Assembly: GCA_032334055.1 (NCBI GenBank)
Contig: JAUOZS010000001.1
Span: 2,764,501 to 2,828,500, forward strand
DNA length: 64,000 nt
DNA from: Selenomonadales bacterium 4137-cl
GTDB taxonomy: Bacteria; Bacillota; Negativicutes; Sporomusales; UBA7701
Direction: 5' to 3'
The notes under the pieces: model-generated
Told to the model about the DNA's origin: nothing
Database searches by the model: none
Seen by the model: only the letters and a program-made list of their open reading frames with translations
Translations under genes and position numbers: made by a program
Shown here: piece after piece, positions 25,760-34,627 of the stretch
Position numbering within the stretch: position 1 is the first letter of the stretch
Layout of the letters: each line of letters begins with the position of its first letter

Positions 25760-26857
25760 CTATTTATTTTCATCTACCTCCATCCAGGTCCGGAAATGCG
25801 GTATCGGGTCGCGGCGGCCCGATCCCATACCGGGACCAAATTCCGGCGAATCAGCCAATTCGAAATGAAGGTGCTGATCCGGAAGCGGATTATCATCACC
25901 GCCGGCATTCCCCGAACTTCCCGACTTGCCGATTATCTGCCCAGCCTTGACCGGCGTGTCTTTCAGTATGCCGTTGTCAGAAAGATGGGCGTACAACGCG
26001 TACCTCGTCTCCCCATCGTGGTCGAAGCGGACGATAATATACTTGCCGTACCCTTTCACTTCTCCCTTTTCATGAATAACCCCATCACCCACTGCTAAAA
26101 TGTCGGTTCCGTTCTTGGCCCAGAGATCGACCCCCTGGTGGTTAGGGTCTATATTGTATGTTCTATTGGGTTTATAGGTATTGGATTTAGCTTTGCCGCG
26201 CACCTCCATAATAGCGAGGGGATCCGAGGTAAACTTATGCCGGGCCTCGTTATTCCTGCTTGCACCGGCGTCCATATACCCGCCGCTGCTCTGCGCCTTC
26301 ACAACCTCATTGTCCCGGTAGCGGTTGCGAGCTTCGCTGCCGGACGGATCGCCCCCGTATTGCGGGAACATCCCTTTCGGGTCTACCCACCAGTTGGTGC
26401 CGCTGTCTTTGCCGCTGCTCCCGCTCGTCGCATTTACCCAACTGCCTGTGCCGTCGTCCCTGCTACGTTCAAAAAACGCGTCCCAGTAATTGGTCGGCTC
26501 ATTCGGCCGCCTCGTTTCGCCCCGCGACGGATTAAACAAGCTTGCCGCAGGCGTCATCTGCAATGGCTTCTCTTCTCCCTCCCTATTGTCCCAGCCGTTG
26601 AGATAAAACTCCTGTCCCTTGGGTATCGCGCTCGCGGCGTACGGCTGGCCGAACTGGCGCAGTATTCGCGCCTTCAGACCGGGGTCCACCGGCCGGTACA
26701 CCGTCCGCAGTTGCTGCGGCGGCGCCTCCCGCCTCCGTTCGGCTTCCTCCATTTTGGACAGTTCCCACTCGATGTCGTCGTCGTCCATCCCCGCCAGACT
26801 GTCCTGATAACCCAGCGCCCGCATCCTCCTCAGGTACTCTTCCTCTCTGCTTCCCAT
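25760..26857 (-). CDS. M23 (LytM) metallopeptidase without signal peptide
   Basis: A 365-aa protein. The C-terminal LytM domain (about 230-345) has the zinc-binding H240xxxD244 (HQGVDLW) and H329xH331 (HLHFEL), so it should cleave peptidoglycan cross-bridges. The first 220 residues are acidic, low in structure and unlike usual M23 partners. No signal peptide or membrane helix is seen, which is odd for a wall hydrolase. AGGGGG lies 7 nt before the ATG at 26857. It lies 118 nt upstream of the WG-repeat gene on the same strand. Export by a non-Sec route or a role at lysis is possible. Confidence 0.82.
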   Translation of the reverse strand: MGSREEEYLRRMRALGYQDSLAGMDDDDIEWELSKMEEAERRREAPPQQLRTVYRPVDPGLKARILRQFGQPYAASAIPKGQEFYLNGWDNREGEEKPLQMTPAASLFNPSRGETRRPNEPTNYWDAFFERSRDDGTGSWVNATSGSSGKDSGTNWWVDPKGMFPQYGGDPSGSEARNRYRDNEVVKAQSSGGYMDAGASRNNEARHKFTSDPLAIMEVRGKAKSNTYKPNRTYNIDPNHQGVDLWAKNGTDILAVGDGVIHEKGEVKGYGKYIIVRFDHDGETRYALYAHLSDNGILKDTPVKAGQIIGKSGSSGNAGGDDNPLPDQHLHFELADSPEFGPGMGSGRRDPIPHFRTWMEVDENK

Positions 26858-26889
26858 GAACACACCCCCTAATTATTTACCGGTTTTCC

Positions 26890-26926
26890 GGCATAAAAAT
26901 AAGAAGGCCGCCCTGGCGGTCTTCTT
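26890..26926 (-). terminator. Terminator of the EamA transporter unit
   Basis: An inverted repeat of 11-12 bp (26901-26912 with 26915-26926) is followed on the minus strand by ATTTTTATG. Confidence 0.65.
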
Positions 26927-27059
26927 GACGATATCATCATATCACACTTTTTTGCCAGAAAGTCCACTAAAAGTCCACTTTTCGTCCAAAACGGGATTTT
27001 AAGTAATTTTTTAGGATTTACTTATTACCGTGCGTCCCCGAGTTGCCGGGACCGTTCAG

Positions 27060-27157
27060 AAGGCCCCAGATGCAAGTGGCACCGCAGGAGCGATTGCTTG
27101 CGTACTCGGACGTACGCAAGCAATCGCTCCGAGGAGCAACGCCGCAGATGGGGCCTT
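27060..27157. repeat. Large two-level hairpin element (REP-like)
   Basis: A perfect 19-bp inverted repeat (27087-27105 with 27112-27130, loop TCGGAC) is nested inside an outer 9-bp repeat (27060-27068 with 27149-27157). Together they could form one long cruciform or RNA hairpin of 98 nt. It touches the 3' end of the EamA gene and may act as an mRNA-stabilising or terminating element, or be a copy of a dispersed repeat. Confidence 0.7.
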
Positions 27158-27158
27158 A

Positions 27159-28034
27159 TCAACGGGCTCCTTGTATTTTGGCGGAAGACTTCATTGCCGG
27201 GAAGACGTAGCGGGCGACGATGGCGGCGAGGATGACCGCGCCGCCGGTGAGCGACCAGGGGCCGGGCGCCTCACCGAGGAGAAAGAATACCCATATGGGG
27301 TTTAGAACAGGCTCGATCATGGTGATGATGGTGGCCTCGATGGCGGTGACGTGCTTGATGGCGAGGGAGTAGAGCACGTAGGAAAAGCCGAGCTGGAAGA
27401 TGCCGAGGAAGACGATGGCCGACAGGCCGCCAAGGCCGGGGTTGCCGTGGAACAGGAAGGGGATGCCGAAGAGGAAGGCGAGGGTGTTGCCGAGCAGCAC
27501 CGAGCCGAAGGGCGACGCGTCCTTTTGGCTGCGCATCGCCAGGGCCATGACAGCGAGGCTGATGCCGCTGCCCACGGCCAGCAGGTTGCCGAGCAGGTGG
27601 CCGGCCTCCATTTGGTCCTGGAAGAAGAGGGTCATGCCGCCGAAAACGAGGCCGATTGTCGCCCAGTCGAGGATGGTGGCTTTTTCTTTGAGGAACCAGG
27701 CGCCGAAGAGGGCGACCCAGATGGGGGCGGTGTACTGGAGGACGATGGCGTTGGCGGCGGTGGTCATTTTGTTGGCGCTGACGAACAGCGTCACCATCGC
27801 GGCGTAGCCGAGCGCGCCGGTTATCTGCACTTTGCTGAGGTTGAGCGGCTGGCGGCGGAAGGCGAAGCGGATGACGGCGGCGGCGACGAGGCTGCGCACG
27901 CCGCTGATGGCCAGCGGGTGCCAGTCGACCGCTTTGATGAGGAGCCCGCTGCTGCTCCAGAGGACGGCGGTGATTACGAGGAGGATGATCGCCCGGAAAT
28001 GCTCCGTTCTGCCGGAGCCCAGCAACCAGTTCAA
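27159..28034 (-). CDS. EamA/DMT-family transporter
   Basis: A 291-aa membrane protein with about ten hydrophobic helices arranged as two EamA repeats (first around 15-140, second around 150-280; ILQYTAPIWVALFGAWFL and ATIITMIEPVLNPIWVFFLL). DMT transporters usually export amino acids or metabolites; the substrate is unknown. It begins 43 nt after the CoA-transferase gene on the same strand and is probably co-transcribed with it. The extra hairpin element at its 3' end is unusual. Confidence 0.88.
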   Translation of the reverse strand: MNWLLGSGRTEHFRAIILLVITAVLWSSSGLLIKAVDWHPLAISGVRSLVAAAVIRFAFRRQPLNLSKVQITGALGYAAMVTLFVSANKMTTAANAIVLQYTAPIWVALFGAWFLKEKATILDWATIGLVFGGMTLFFQDQMEAGHLLGNLLAVGSGISLAVMALAMRSQKDASPFGSVLLGNTLAFLFGIPFLFHGNPGLGGLSAIVFLGIFQLGFSYVLYSLAIKHVTAIEATIITMIEPVLNPIWVFFLLGEAPGPWSLTGGAVILAAIVARYVFPAMKSSAKIQGAR

Positions 28035-28077
28035 TTGTGGCGCTCTCCTTTACCGGCTCAGGCCGGTTTGCATATAG

Positions 28078-29262
28078 TTATACGATTTTGGCCGCTTTGA
28101 GGGCGGCGATTTTGTCGGCGGAATAGCCGAGTTCGGCGAGGACTTGGTCGGTGTGCTGGCCGAGTACGGGGGCAGGCCGTTCGATGGTGTCGTCCGAGGC
28201 CGACATTTTTACGGGGTTGCCGGGGATGGTGATCGTGCCGGCGACCGGATGGTCGACGGCGACCATCATGTTGCGTGCGCGGATGTGCGGGTCGCCCACG
28301 ACCTGGTCGACTGAGAGGACCTGCGCGCCGGGGACGCCGTTGGTTTCGAGGACGGCGAGGAGTTCCCCGGCGGTGAAGCGGCTGGACCACCGGTTGATTA
28401 TTTCGGTAAGGGTGTCGATGTTCTCGGCCCGCTTGGCGTTGATCTCGAACCGGGCGTCGGTGACGAGGTCTTCCCGGTCCATGGCCTTGCAGAGCCGCCG
28501 CCAGGTGGCTTCGTTGGCGCAGGCGATGAAGACGTGGCCGTCGCTGGCGGCGAAGACGTCGTAGGGGCTGACGTTGGCGTGGCTGCTGCCCAGTCTCGTC
28601 GGAATATCGCCGTCGATGGTGTAGCGAACGACGGCGTTTTCGAGGATGGCGGCGATGCAGTCCTGCATGGAGATGTCGATCCGCTGGCCGCGGCCGGTGC
28701 GCTCGCGCTGGTAGAGGGCGGCGAGGATGCCGATGGTGGCGAAGTTGCCGGCGTTGATGTCGCCGAGGGCGGTGCCGACGCGGGTGGGCGGGCCGCCTTT
28801 GGCCCCGGTGATGCTCATGAGGCCGCCGGTGGCCTGGGCGATGGCGTCGAAGGCGTACCGGCCGGAGTTGGGGCCGTATTGCCCGAAGCCGGTGATGGAT
28901 GCGTATATGAGTCGAGGGTTGACGGCGGCGAGGTCTTCGTAACCCAGCCCCCAACCGGCCATGGTGCCGGTGGCGAAGTTTTCGAGGAGGACGTCGGCCC
29001 ACCGGGCGAGGTCTTTGAGGACCGCCTGCCCTTCCGGCCGGCGAAGGTCGAGGGTTATGCCGCGTTTGTTGCGGTTGAGGGTCATGTAGTAGCCGCTTTC
29101 GCCGTTGGCGAACGGGCCGAAAAGCCTTGAGTCGTCGCCTCTGCCGGGAACTTCGACTTTGATTACGTCGGCTCCCAGGTCGGCCAGCACCATGGTGCTG
29201 TAAGGTCCGGTCAGAACCCGCGATACGTCGAGCAGTTTGAGTCCGGCCAGCGCCTTGGTCAA
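28078..29262 (-). CDS. Family III CoA-transferase (CaiB/BaiF)
   Basis: This 394-aa enzyme moves CoA between a CoA-thioester and a carboxylic acid. Family features are LLDVSRVLTGPYSTMVLADLGADVIKVE-type N-terminus (first motif LTGPYSTMVLADLGAD), the nucleophilic Asp in TALGDINAG, and ISMQDCIAA. A TTG at 29262 is preferred, 7 nt after GGGGGG; a GTG 15 nt upstream overlaps that site. The substrate (possibly a dicarboxylic or branched acid) is unknown. It is followed by the EamA gene, suggesting linked use or efflux of its metabolite. Confidence 0.88.
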   Translation of the reverse strand: MTKALAGLKLLDVSRVLTGPYSTMVLADLGADVIKVEVPGRGDDSRLFGPFANGESGYYMTLNRNKRGITLDLRRPEGQAVLKDLARWADVLLENFATGTMAGWGLGYEDLAAVNPRLIYASITGFGQYGPNSGRYAFDAIAQATGGLMSITGAKGGPPTRVGTALGDINAGNFATIGILAALYQRERTGRGQRIDISMQDCIAAILENAVVRYTIDGDIPTRLGSSHANVSPYDVFAASDGHVFIACANEATWRRLCKAMDREDLVTDARFEINAKRAENIDTLTEIINRWSSRFTAGELLAVLETNGVPGAQVLSVDQVVGDPHIRARNMMVAVDHPVAGTITIPGNPVKMSASDDTIERPAPVLGQHTDQVLAELGYSADKIAALKAAKIV

Positions 29263-29372
29263 ATATAATCCCCCCACAATTTATCTAAATATTTACGATA
29301 TATTCCATTATTATAACCTTTGGGGCCGGTCTTGACAATCGCGCCGCGCCATGCGACGCCTGCCCCGGAAAT

Positions 29373-29405
29373 GAGGAAAAGGCCTTCGGATTAGCGCGAA
29401 GGCCT
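29373..29405 (-). terminator. Terminator after the DUF1445 gene
   Basis: A 9-bp stem (29380-29388 with 29397-29405) with an 8-nt loop, followed on the minus strand by TTTTCC. It separates the cyclase pair from the CoA-transferase gene. Confidence 0.75.
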
Positions 29406-29422
29406 GGCTTGTGGCGTGGCGC

Positions 29423-30211
29423 TCAGAAGGCGGCGAGGTCTTCGTCGCGGGCGTCGCACAGGAACATGTGGCCGGGAGCGTGGGTGATCATTATTTCGGG
29501 TTTGGTGGTCATGGCGACCGCCTGGGGGGTGACGCCGCAGGCCCAGAATACCGGCACTTCGCCGTCGCGGATTTCGACCGGGTCGCCGAAGTCGGGGCGG
29601 CCGAGGTCGCGGATGCCGATGACGGCGGGGTCGCCGATGTGGACGGGGGCGCCGTGGACGGCAGGGAACCGCGAGGTGACCTGGACGGCTTTGACGACTT
29701 TGTCGTGAGGGACGGGGCGCATGCTGACGACCATGTTGCCGTGGAATTTCCCGGCCGGGCGGCAGGGGTTGTTGGTGATGTACATGGGGACGTTGCAGCA
29801 GGCTTCGATGTGGCGGACGGGGACGCCGGCGGCGAGGAGGGCGGTTTCGAAGGTGAAGCTGCAGCCGAGCAGGAAGGCGACGAGGTCGTCGCGCCAGTAT
29901 TTTTCGAGGCTGACGACTTCGTCGGCGAGGACGCCGGCTTTATAGATGCGGTATTTGGGGGCGTCGTAGCGGAGGTCGGCGCCGGGGGCCATGAGCTTAG
30001 GCTCGGGCGAGCCCGGGTCGGTGACGTCGAGCACGGGGCAGGGCTTGGGGTTGCGCTGGGCGAACAGGAGGAAGTCGTAGGCGAGGTCCTTAGGAACGAT
30101 GGCCAGGTTGGCCTGCACGTGGCCTTTGGCCATGCCGGCGGTCGGCCGGGCGAGTTCGCCCTGGCGCATGAGCTGGCGGAGGGTGGTGGGGGTCATTGAC
30201 GCGTAGTCCAT
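29423..30211 (-). CDS. DUF1445 putative hydro-lyase, D-glutamate cyclase N-domain homologue
   Basis: A 262-aa UPF0317/DUF1445 protein, recognised by [35 protein letters not shown] and THAPGHMF. In the animal mitochondrial D-glutamate cyclase this domain is fused ahead of a DUF4392 domain; here the two are separate adjacent genes. The start at 30211 follows GAGGT; a longer open frame upstream is only the opposite reading of the DUF4392 gene. It ends 18 nt from a terminator. The proposed reaction, D-glutamate to 5-oxo-D-proline, is inferred from the fused homologue. Confidence 0.85.
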   Translation of the reverse strand: MDYASMTPTTLRQLMRQGELARPTAGMAKGHVQANLAIVPKDLAYDFLLFAQRNPKPCPVLDVTDPGSPEPKLMAPGADLRYDAPKYRIYKAGVLADEVVSLEKYWRDDLVAFLLGCSFTFETALLAAGVPVRHIEACCNVPMYITNNPCRPAGKFHGNMVVSMRPVPHDKVVKAVQVTSRFPAVHGAPVHIGDPAVIGIRDLGRPDFGDPVEIRDGEVPVFWACGVTPQAVAMTTKPEIMITHAPGHMFLCDARDEDLAAF

Positions 30212-30237
30212 TTCATCGACCTCGTTTCGCGGATTTG

Positions 30238-31260
30238 TCACAGTCTGGCGTTTCCGTGCAGGACGGCTTCCCGCACGAGGGTGACGAAGGCCAGGTGGGC
30301 GTCGGCGCCGCAGCCGTCGGCGCCTGGGTATACGCCGCCGCTGATGGGGTCGTGGAAGCCGGCCGCGGCGGTGGCTTCGAGCACTCTTTTTTCCCGCGCG
30401 GCGTCGGGGCCGGCGGCGGGCGCTCCGGCCAGCAGGCCGAGGAGGGCGGCGATGGCGTAGCCGCCCCAGTTGGAGATGGCGGCGGCGACGAGGACGTCGA
30501 CCGGGGTGGCCGGCGCCAGGCCACGGCCGCAGGGGCACTGGCATTTGGCCCCGTACGGCACCTGGGCCCGCACGGCGTCGGCGATGTTGGCCATGCCGAT
30601 TTCGTTGCCGCCGTCGCCGACGGCGACGGTGGCGATCCGCCGGCTGCCGGCGGCGCGGAAGAGGTGGTCGAGTTTGGCCTGGCTGGCGCCGGTGTCTTCG
30701 CCGTTCATGTTGTGGATGACGCCGGCGTCGTTCATGCCGCCCCGTTCGATGGCGATGCAGGCGGCGGGCTTCAGGTCGTCGAGCAGCCGTTCGGCGGCCA
30801 CCGCGGCTTCGTCGCCGGCGACGGGGAACGGCAGGACGGCGAGGGTCAGGAGCTTGTCCCTGGCGACCGAGTGGCCGATTTCTCCGGGGGCGACGCACTG
30901 GAAGCCGGCCGCGCGGGCGACGAGTTTGACGCCTTCCACCAGGCAGGCGTCGGTGACGATGACCGGCGCGGCCTTGAGGGCCAGTCGCAGGGCGCGGGCG
31001 AGGGCTACGGCCCCCGGCGGCCCGTCCGATTCGCCGCAGCCCGGGGCGACGACGGGCTGGTCGACCCAGCCGGTGGCGATGATGACGGTGTCGCCGGGCC
31101 GCACGCGGTCGATGAGGAGGTCGGCGGCCGCCAGGGTGAGGGGTTTGCCGGTCTTTTCGCGGGCGGCGCCGTAAAGCTTGGCGATTATGCCCCGCGCCGG
31201 AACGTCCAGGCTGATGAGGCGGTCGAGCGTTTCGGCGATTTGCTGAGTTTTCGGAATCAT
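30238..31260 (-). CDS. DUF4392 protein, D-glutamate cyclase C-domain homologue
   Basis: A 340-aa protein matching DUF4392, the C-terminal part of D-glutamate cyclase. Visible conserved parts are [38 protein letters not shown] and [11 protein letters not shown], plus a cysteine cluster (CQCPCG). The start ATG at 31260 follows AAGGGG; upstream in-frame codons lack a site. It is the first gene of the pair, 26 nt ahead of the DUF1445 gene. Together they may turn D-glutamate from wall turnover into 5-oxo-D-proline. Confidence 0.82.
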   Translation of the reverse strand: MIPKTQQIAETLDRLISLDVPARGIIAKLYGAAREKTGKPLTLAAADLLIDRVRPGDTVIIATGWVDQPVVAPGCGESDGPPGAVALARALRLALKAAPVIVTDACLVEGVKLVARAAGFQCVAPGEIGHSVARDKLLTLAVLPFPVAGDEAAVAAERLLDDLKPAACIAIERGGMNDAGVIHNMNGEDTGASQAKLDHLFRAAGSRRIATVAVGDGGNEIGMANIADAVRAQVPYGAKCQCPCGRGLAPATPVDVLVAAAISNWGGYAIAALLGLLAGAPAAGPDAAREKRVLEATAAAGFHDPISGGVYPGADGCGADAHLAFVTLVREAVLHGNARL

Positions 31261-31560
31261 GTCTTTCCCCTTTTCCTTTCCTGCGGCAAGGCTCGTCCGC
31301 ATTCGCGGCCGAACGACATTTCCCGGGAAATATCGCCTCTGGGCGCTTCATGTTCTCCACCAAAAGACGCCTGGCTTCAGCCATGCGCCCGGAGCCCGCG
31401 GAAAATCCGGGCCGCGGGCGGCCCTTCTCCGGAATCCCGGAGGATGGCGGAGCAGTTCAATGCCGTCAGGATACGGCGGTATTCTGTGTTAATGATACCA
31501 GCCGGGCGTTGGACCTGTCAACGCCCGGACCGCCGGCAGGCGGCCCGGGCTGGTCCGTCG
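31261..31560. other. Non-coding spacer between asnB and the cyclase pair
   Basis: This 300-bp gap carries the upstream region of the DUF4392 gene and the 3' side of asnB. An inverted repeat (31502-31511 with 31519-31528) lies at 31502-31528, possibly the asnB terminator, though no T-run follows. No gene or riboswitch is seen. Confidence 0.5.
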
Positions 31561-33405
31561 TCAGAGGACGACGCGAATGCTGTTGTCGCGCAGCCAGGCG
31601 TCGATTTGGACGAGGTAGGCCATGAGCTGCGGTCCGCCCATGAGTTGGCCGAACCACGGGTAGGGAGAGCCTGCGTCCACTGAGGCGGCGAAGTCGCGGA
31701 CTTTCGCGGCGTCGATGAGCGGCAGCAGGGGCGAGGCCTGATCGTCGAGGACGGCGAGCAGCCGGTCTTTTACTTCCGCGGCGAACGAGGGGTTATGGGT
31801 TTTGGGGTAGGGGCTTTTGCGCCGCCATAGCACGTCGTCGGGCAGGACGCCGGCGAGGGCGTGACGGAGCAGCCCTTTTTCGCGTTGCTGGTAGTTTTTC
31901 ATGCCCCAGGGAATGTTCCAGGCGTATTCGACCAGCCGGTGGTCGCAGAAGGGCACCCGGAGTTCGAGCCCGCAGGCCATGCTCATGCGGTCCTTGCGGT
32001 CGAGGAGGGTTGGCATCCAGCGGAAGAGGCTGAGGTGGAATATCTCCCGCATGCGGGCGTCTTCGGCGGCTTCGCCGGTGAGCCGCGGCACGTCGGCGAG
32101 CGCCTCGGCGTAGCGCTGGCGGGGATAGTCGCGTAGGAAGGTGTCGGCCCTGAGCAAGGGGGATAGCAGTTCGAGGCGCCGCTCGGGCCGCGGGGACCAT
32201 GGGAAGGTGTCGGCGGCGAGCATTTCCGGGCGGTAGAACCAGGGGTAGCCGCCGAATACTTCGTCGGCGCATTCGCCCGACAGCCCGACTGTCGCTGCTT
32301 TTTTGACCTCACGGCTGAAAAGGTACAGGGAGGTGTCGATGTCGGCCATGCCGGGGAGGTCGCGGGCCCGGGCGGCGTCGCGGAGGACGCCGGCGAGTTC
32401 CGGGGTGTCGAGGAGGATTTCGCGGTGGCGGGTGGCGAAGTGCTCGGCTACCCGCTGCACCCAGGGGGCGTCGCGGTTGGGCTGGAAGGAGTGTGCGGCG
32501 AAGAAGCGGTCGTTGTCAATGTATTCGACGGAGAAGGTGTCGAGGGTGCGGCCTTCTTCCCGGTAAGCCGCGGCGGCGACGGCGGTTATGGCGCTGGAGT
32601 CGAGGCCGCCGGACAGCAGGGTGCACAGGGGAACGTCGGAGACGAGCTGGCGTTTGACGGCGTCCTGGAAGAGCGCCCGCACCATGTCGACGGTGGCGGG
32701 GAAGTCCTGTTCGTGCGGCTGGCTGGTTAGCGACCAGTAGCGCGTTTTCGCCAGTCCGCGCCGGTCGAACAGGGCCGCGCAGCCGGGCTCAAGCTCGTCG
32801 ATTCCCCGGAAAACGCCGTGACCGGGGGTGCGCGCCGGGCCGAGCATGAAGATTTCCGCCAGGCCCTCGCGGTCGATTTCCGGCTGGATGTCCGGATGGG
32901 CGAGCAGGGCTTTGAGCTCGGAGGCGAATACCAGGCCGTCCGGGAGGCGGGCGTAGAAGAGCGGTTTTACGCCCAGGCGGTCGCGGGCCAGGAAAAGCCG
33001 CTGGCGGACGGTGTCCCAAATGCCGAAGGCGAAGATGCCGTTGAGCCGTTCGACGCAGCCGGCTCCCCATTCAATGTAGGCTTTGAGAAGTACTTCGGTG
33101 TCGGAGGAAGTGGTGAACGCATGGCCGCGGGCCATGAGATCCCAGCGCAGGTCGGCGGTGTTGTACAGTTCGCCGTTGTAGGTTATGATGTATTCTTGCC
33201 CGCCGCGGCTGCGGAGCATTGGCTGTTTGCCGCCCGCCGGGTCGACGACGCTGAGGCGCCGGTGGCCCAGGGCGGCGTGCCGCGATTTGTAGAAGCCCTG
33301 GGCGTCCGGTCCGCGCCGGGCCAGGGTGTCGGTCATGGCGGTCAGGACGTCCCCTTCGCGGGTCAAGTCCCTGTCCCAATCGACCCATCCGGTGATACCG
33401 CACAT
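31561..33405 (-). CDS. asnB: Asparagine synthase (glutamine-hydrolysing)
   Basis: A 614-aa enzyme making asparagine from aspartate, glutamine and ATP. The N-terminal class II glutaminase begins MCGITGWVD with the catalytic Cys2 and covers about 1-210. The synthetase domain has the PP-loop LLSGGLDSSA (near 258) and continues to the C-terminus, with PFCDHRLVEYAW typical of AsnB. Length is normal. The initiator Met must be removed for activity, which fits the start chosen at 33405. It is transcribed alone; no tRNA-Asn T-box leader is visible upstream. Confidence 0.93.
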   Translation of the reverse strand: MCGITGWVDWDRDLTREGDVLTAMTDTLARRGPDAQGFYKSRHAALGHRRLSVVDPAGGKQPMLRSRGGQEYIITYNGELYNTADLRWDLMARGHAFTTSSDTEVLLKAYIEWGAGCVERLNGIFAFGIWDTVRQRLFLARDRLGVKPLFYARLPDGLVFASELKALLAHPDIQPEIDREGLAEIFMLGPARTPGHGVFRGIDELEPGCAALFDRRGLAKTRYWSLTSQPHEQDFPATVDMVRALFQDAVKRQLVSDVPLCTLLSGGLDSSAITAVAAAAYREEGRTLDTFSVEYIDNDRFFAAHSFQPNRDAPWVQRVAEHFATRHREILLDTPELAGVLRDAARARDLPGMADIDTSLYLFSREVKKAATVGLSGECADEVFGGYPWFYRPEMLAADTFPWSPRPERRLELLSPLLRADTFLRDYPRQRYAEALADVPRLTGEAAEDARMREIFHLSLFRWMPTLLDRKDRMSMACGLELRVPFCDHRLVEYAWNIPWGMKNYQQREKGLLRHALAGVLPDDVLWRRKSPYPKTHNPSFAAEVKDRLLAVLDDQASPLLPLIDAAKVRDFAASVDAGSPYPWFGQLMGGPQLMAYLVQIDAWLRDNSIRVVL

Positions 33406-33441
33406 CTTATACTCTCTCCTTCTCAGCGGGGAAACGAACGG

Positions 33442-33475
33442 CGCCTACCGGCGCCGGCGAACGGCCCGGTAGGCG
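33442..33475. terminator. Inverted repeat between ymaF-like gene and asnB
   Basis: Perfect 9-bp arms (33442-33450 with 33467-33475) enclose a 16-nt GC-rich loop, followed by TCTTT on the plus strand. It could end the YmaF-like transcript; direction is unclear. Confidence 0.4.
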
Positions 33476-33549
33476 TCTTTGCCCCGTGATTACGGGTTAT
33501 GATATGCGGCGGCTGCTTATTTTGCCACCCCGGCCGCCTGGCGTTTGGG

Positions 33550-33975
33550 TCAGCGTTTGCCGCTCTTGGGCTTGCTCTTGGGATTTGACGGCGGCAACGT
33601 CATCTCGTCAAAGTCTTCGTCTTCTTCCCGGCAGTCGGGCCCCTGGGCGGTGGTGTCGGCCACATCGTGGCTGTGACCGTCGTCGTAGCTTGTCTCGCCC
33701 TCGTAGGGGTGAACGTGGCCGCCGTCCATGGTTTCGACGGCCGGGCCGGTGATGATGTCGAACCAGTGCCAGTGGCCGTCGTAGTAAGAGGTCCGCACCC
33801 GTATGCGGTGAACGTGGGACTGGCCTGCCGCCCTGGCCGGCCCGGTGACGCCCTGGATAATGTGCTGGTGGTCTTCGGCGACCAGTGCCAATGTATCGAA
33901 AACATGTACATGGACCATATGGCGGTCTTCGCGGTCTTCGCCGGGGGGACGGCGGTGCGCTTCGTTTTCGGGCAT
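33550..33975 (-). CDS. YmaF-like histidine-rich protein
   Basis: A 141-aa soluble protein with regularly spaced histidines (HMVHVHVFDT, QSHVHRIRVRTSYYDGHWHWF, GGHVHPYEGETSYDDGHSHD). This is the YmaF pattern of short beta-repeats each carrying an HxH pair. Metal binding is likely, but no function is known. The C-terminus is acidic then Pro/Ser/Lys-rich. GGGAGG precedes the ATG at 33975. It is the second histidine-rich protein in the window besides the SPOCS one. Confidence 0.8.
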   Translation of the reverse strand: MPENEAHRRPPGEDREDRHMVHVHVFDTLALVAEDHQHIIQGVTGPARAAGQSHVHRIRVRTSYYDGHWHWFDIITGPAVETMDGGHVHPYEGETSYDDGHSHDVADTTAQGPDCREEDEDFDEMTLPPSNPKSKPKSGKR

Positions 33976-34120
33976 ATTCCTACCTCCCTTCTCCTTCTGT
34001 GGTATTATATGCGCCAGGCCCCCCGCCGGCGACAAGGAAAAGGCGGACGCGCGTATTGGTATTCCGGCGGACGGGTGGTAAAATAGTTGTTAGGATCTGA
34101 ATTAGTTGGGAGAGTGCCGT

Positions 34121-34543
34121 ATGGGGTATCGTATTCAGGAAAATTGTCAGGGGATCGACTGGGATGCGGTTTACGGGATACTGACCAGCGCCCGGATGGC
34201 TTCACATCCTCTGGAAAAGGTGAGGTCGGCGTTCGAGAACAGCTACCGGACGGTTTTCGTGTTCGAGGGCGATCTCTTGCTCGGCTTCGGACGGGCGATT
34301 TCGGACGGCGCCTACGAGGCGGCGCTTTACGATGTCGCCGTGCTTCCGGAGTACCGGGGGAAAGGGATCGGCAAGCTGATCGTGACGAAGATCCAGGAGG
34401 GACTGCCGGGCATGAACACGATTTTTTTCGCGATGCCGGGGGTGGAGAAGTTCTACCGTTCGATGGGCTACGCGAAGATGCTGACCGGCATGGCCAAGTT
34501 CGCCCGCGCCGAGGTTATGCGGGAGAAAGGCTTTTCGGACTGA
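34121..34543 (+). CDS. GNAT-family N-acetyltransferase
   Basis: A 140-aa acetyltransferase with the acetyl-CoA loop PEYRGKGIGKLIV and the following IFFAMPGVEKFYRSMGY, characteristic of small GNAT enzymes. The substrate is unknown. GGGAG lies just before the ATG at 34121; a TTG at 34106 overlaps that site and is less likely. It stands alone, ended by a strong hairpin. Confidence 0.85.
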   Translation: MGYRIQENCQGIDWDAVYGILTSARMASHPLEKVRSAFENSYRTVFVFEGDLLLGFGRAISDGAYEAALYDVAVLPEYRGKGIGKLIVTKIQEGLPGMNTIFFAMPGVEKFYRSMGYAKMLTGMAKFARAEVMREKGFSD

Positions 34544-34571
34544 GCATCCCCGGACGGCCGGGAGGCGAAAA

Positions 34572-34612
34572 AAGGACACCCGCCTAAAAACAGGCGGGTG
34601 TCCTTGCGTTTT
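34572..34612. terminator. Bidirectional terminator
   Basis: A 14-bp stem (34572-34585 with 34592-34605) with a 6-nt loop lies between two convergent genes. TTTTTT follows on the minus strand and GCGTTTTGG on the plus strand. Confidence 0.8.
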
Positions 34613-34627
34613 GGCCGGCAGGGCCGG

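Noticed and set aside
30212..31384. Long N-terminal extension of the DUF1445 frame across the DUF4392 gene
   Set aside because: The extension is Arg/Pro-rich noise in the wrong frame of a real gene; the ATG at 30211 has a proper ribosome site.
33406..33549. Possible tRNA-Asn T-box leader before asnB
   Set aside because: No T-box sequence or specifier loop is visible.
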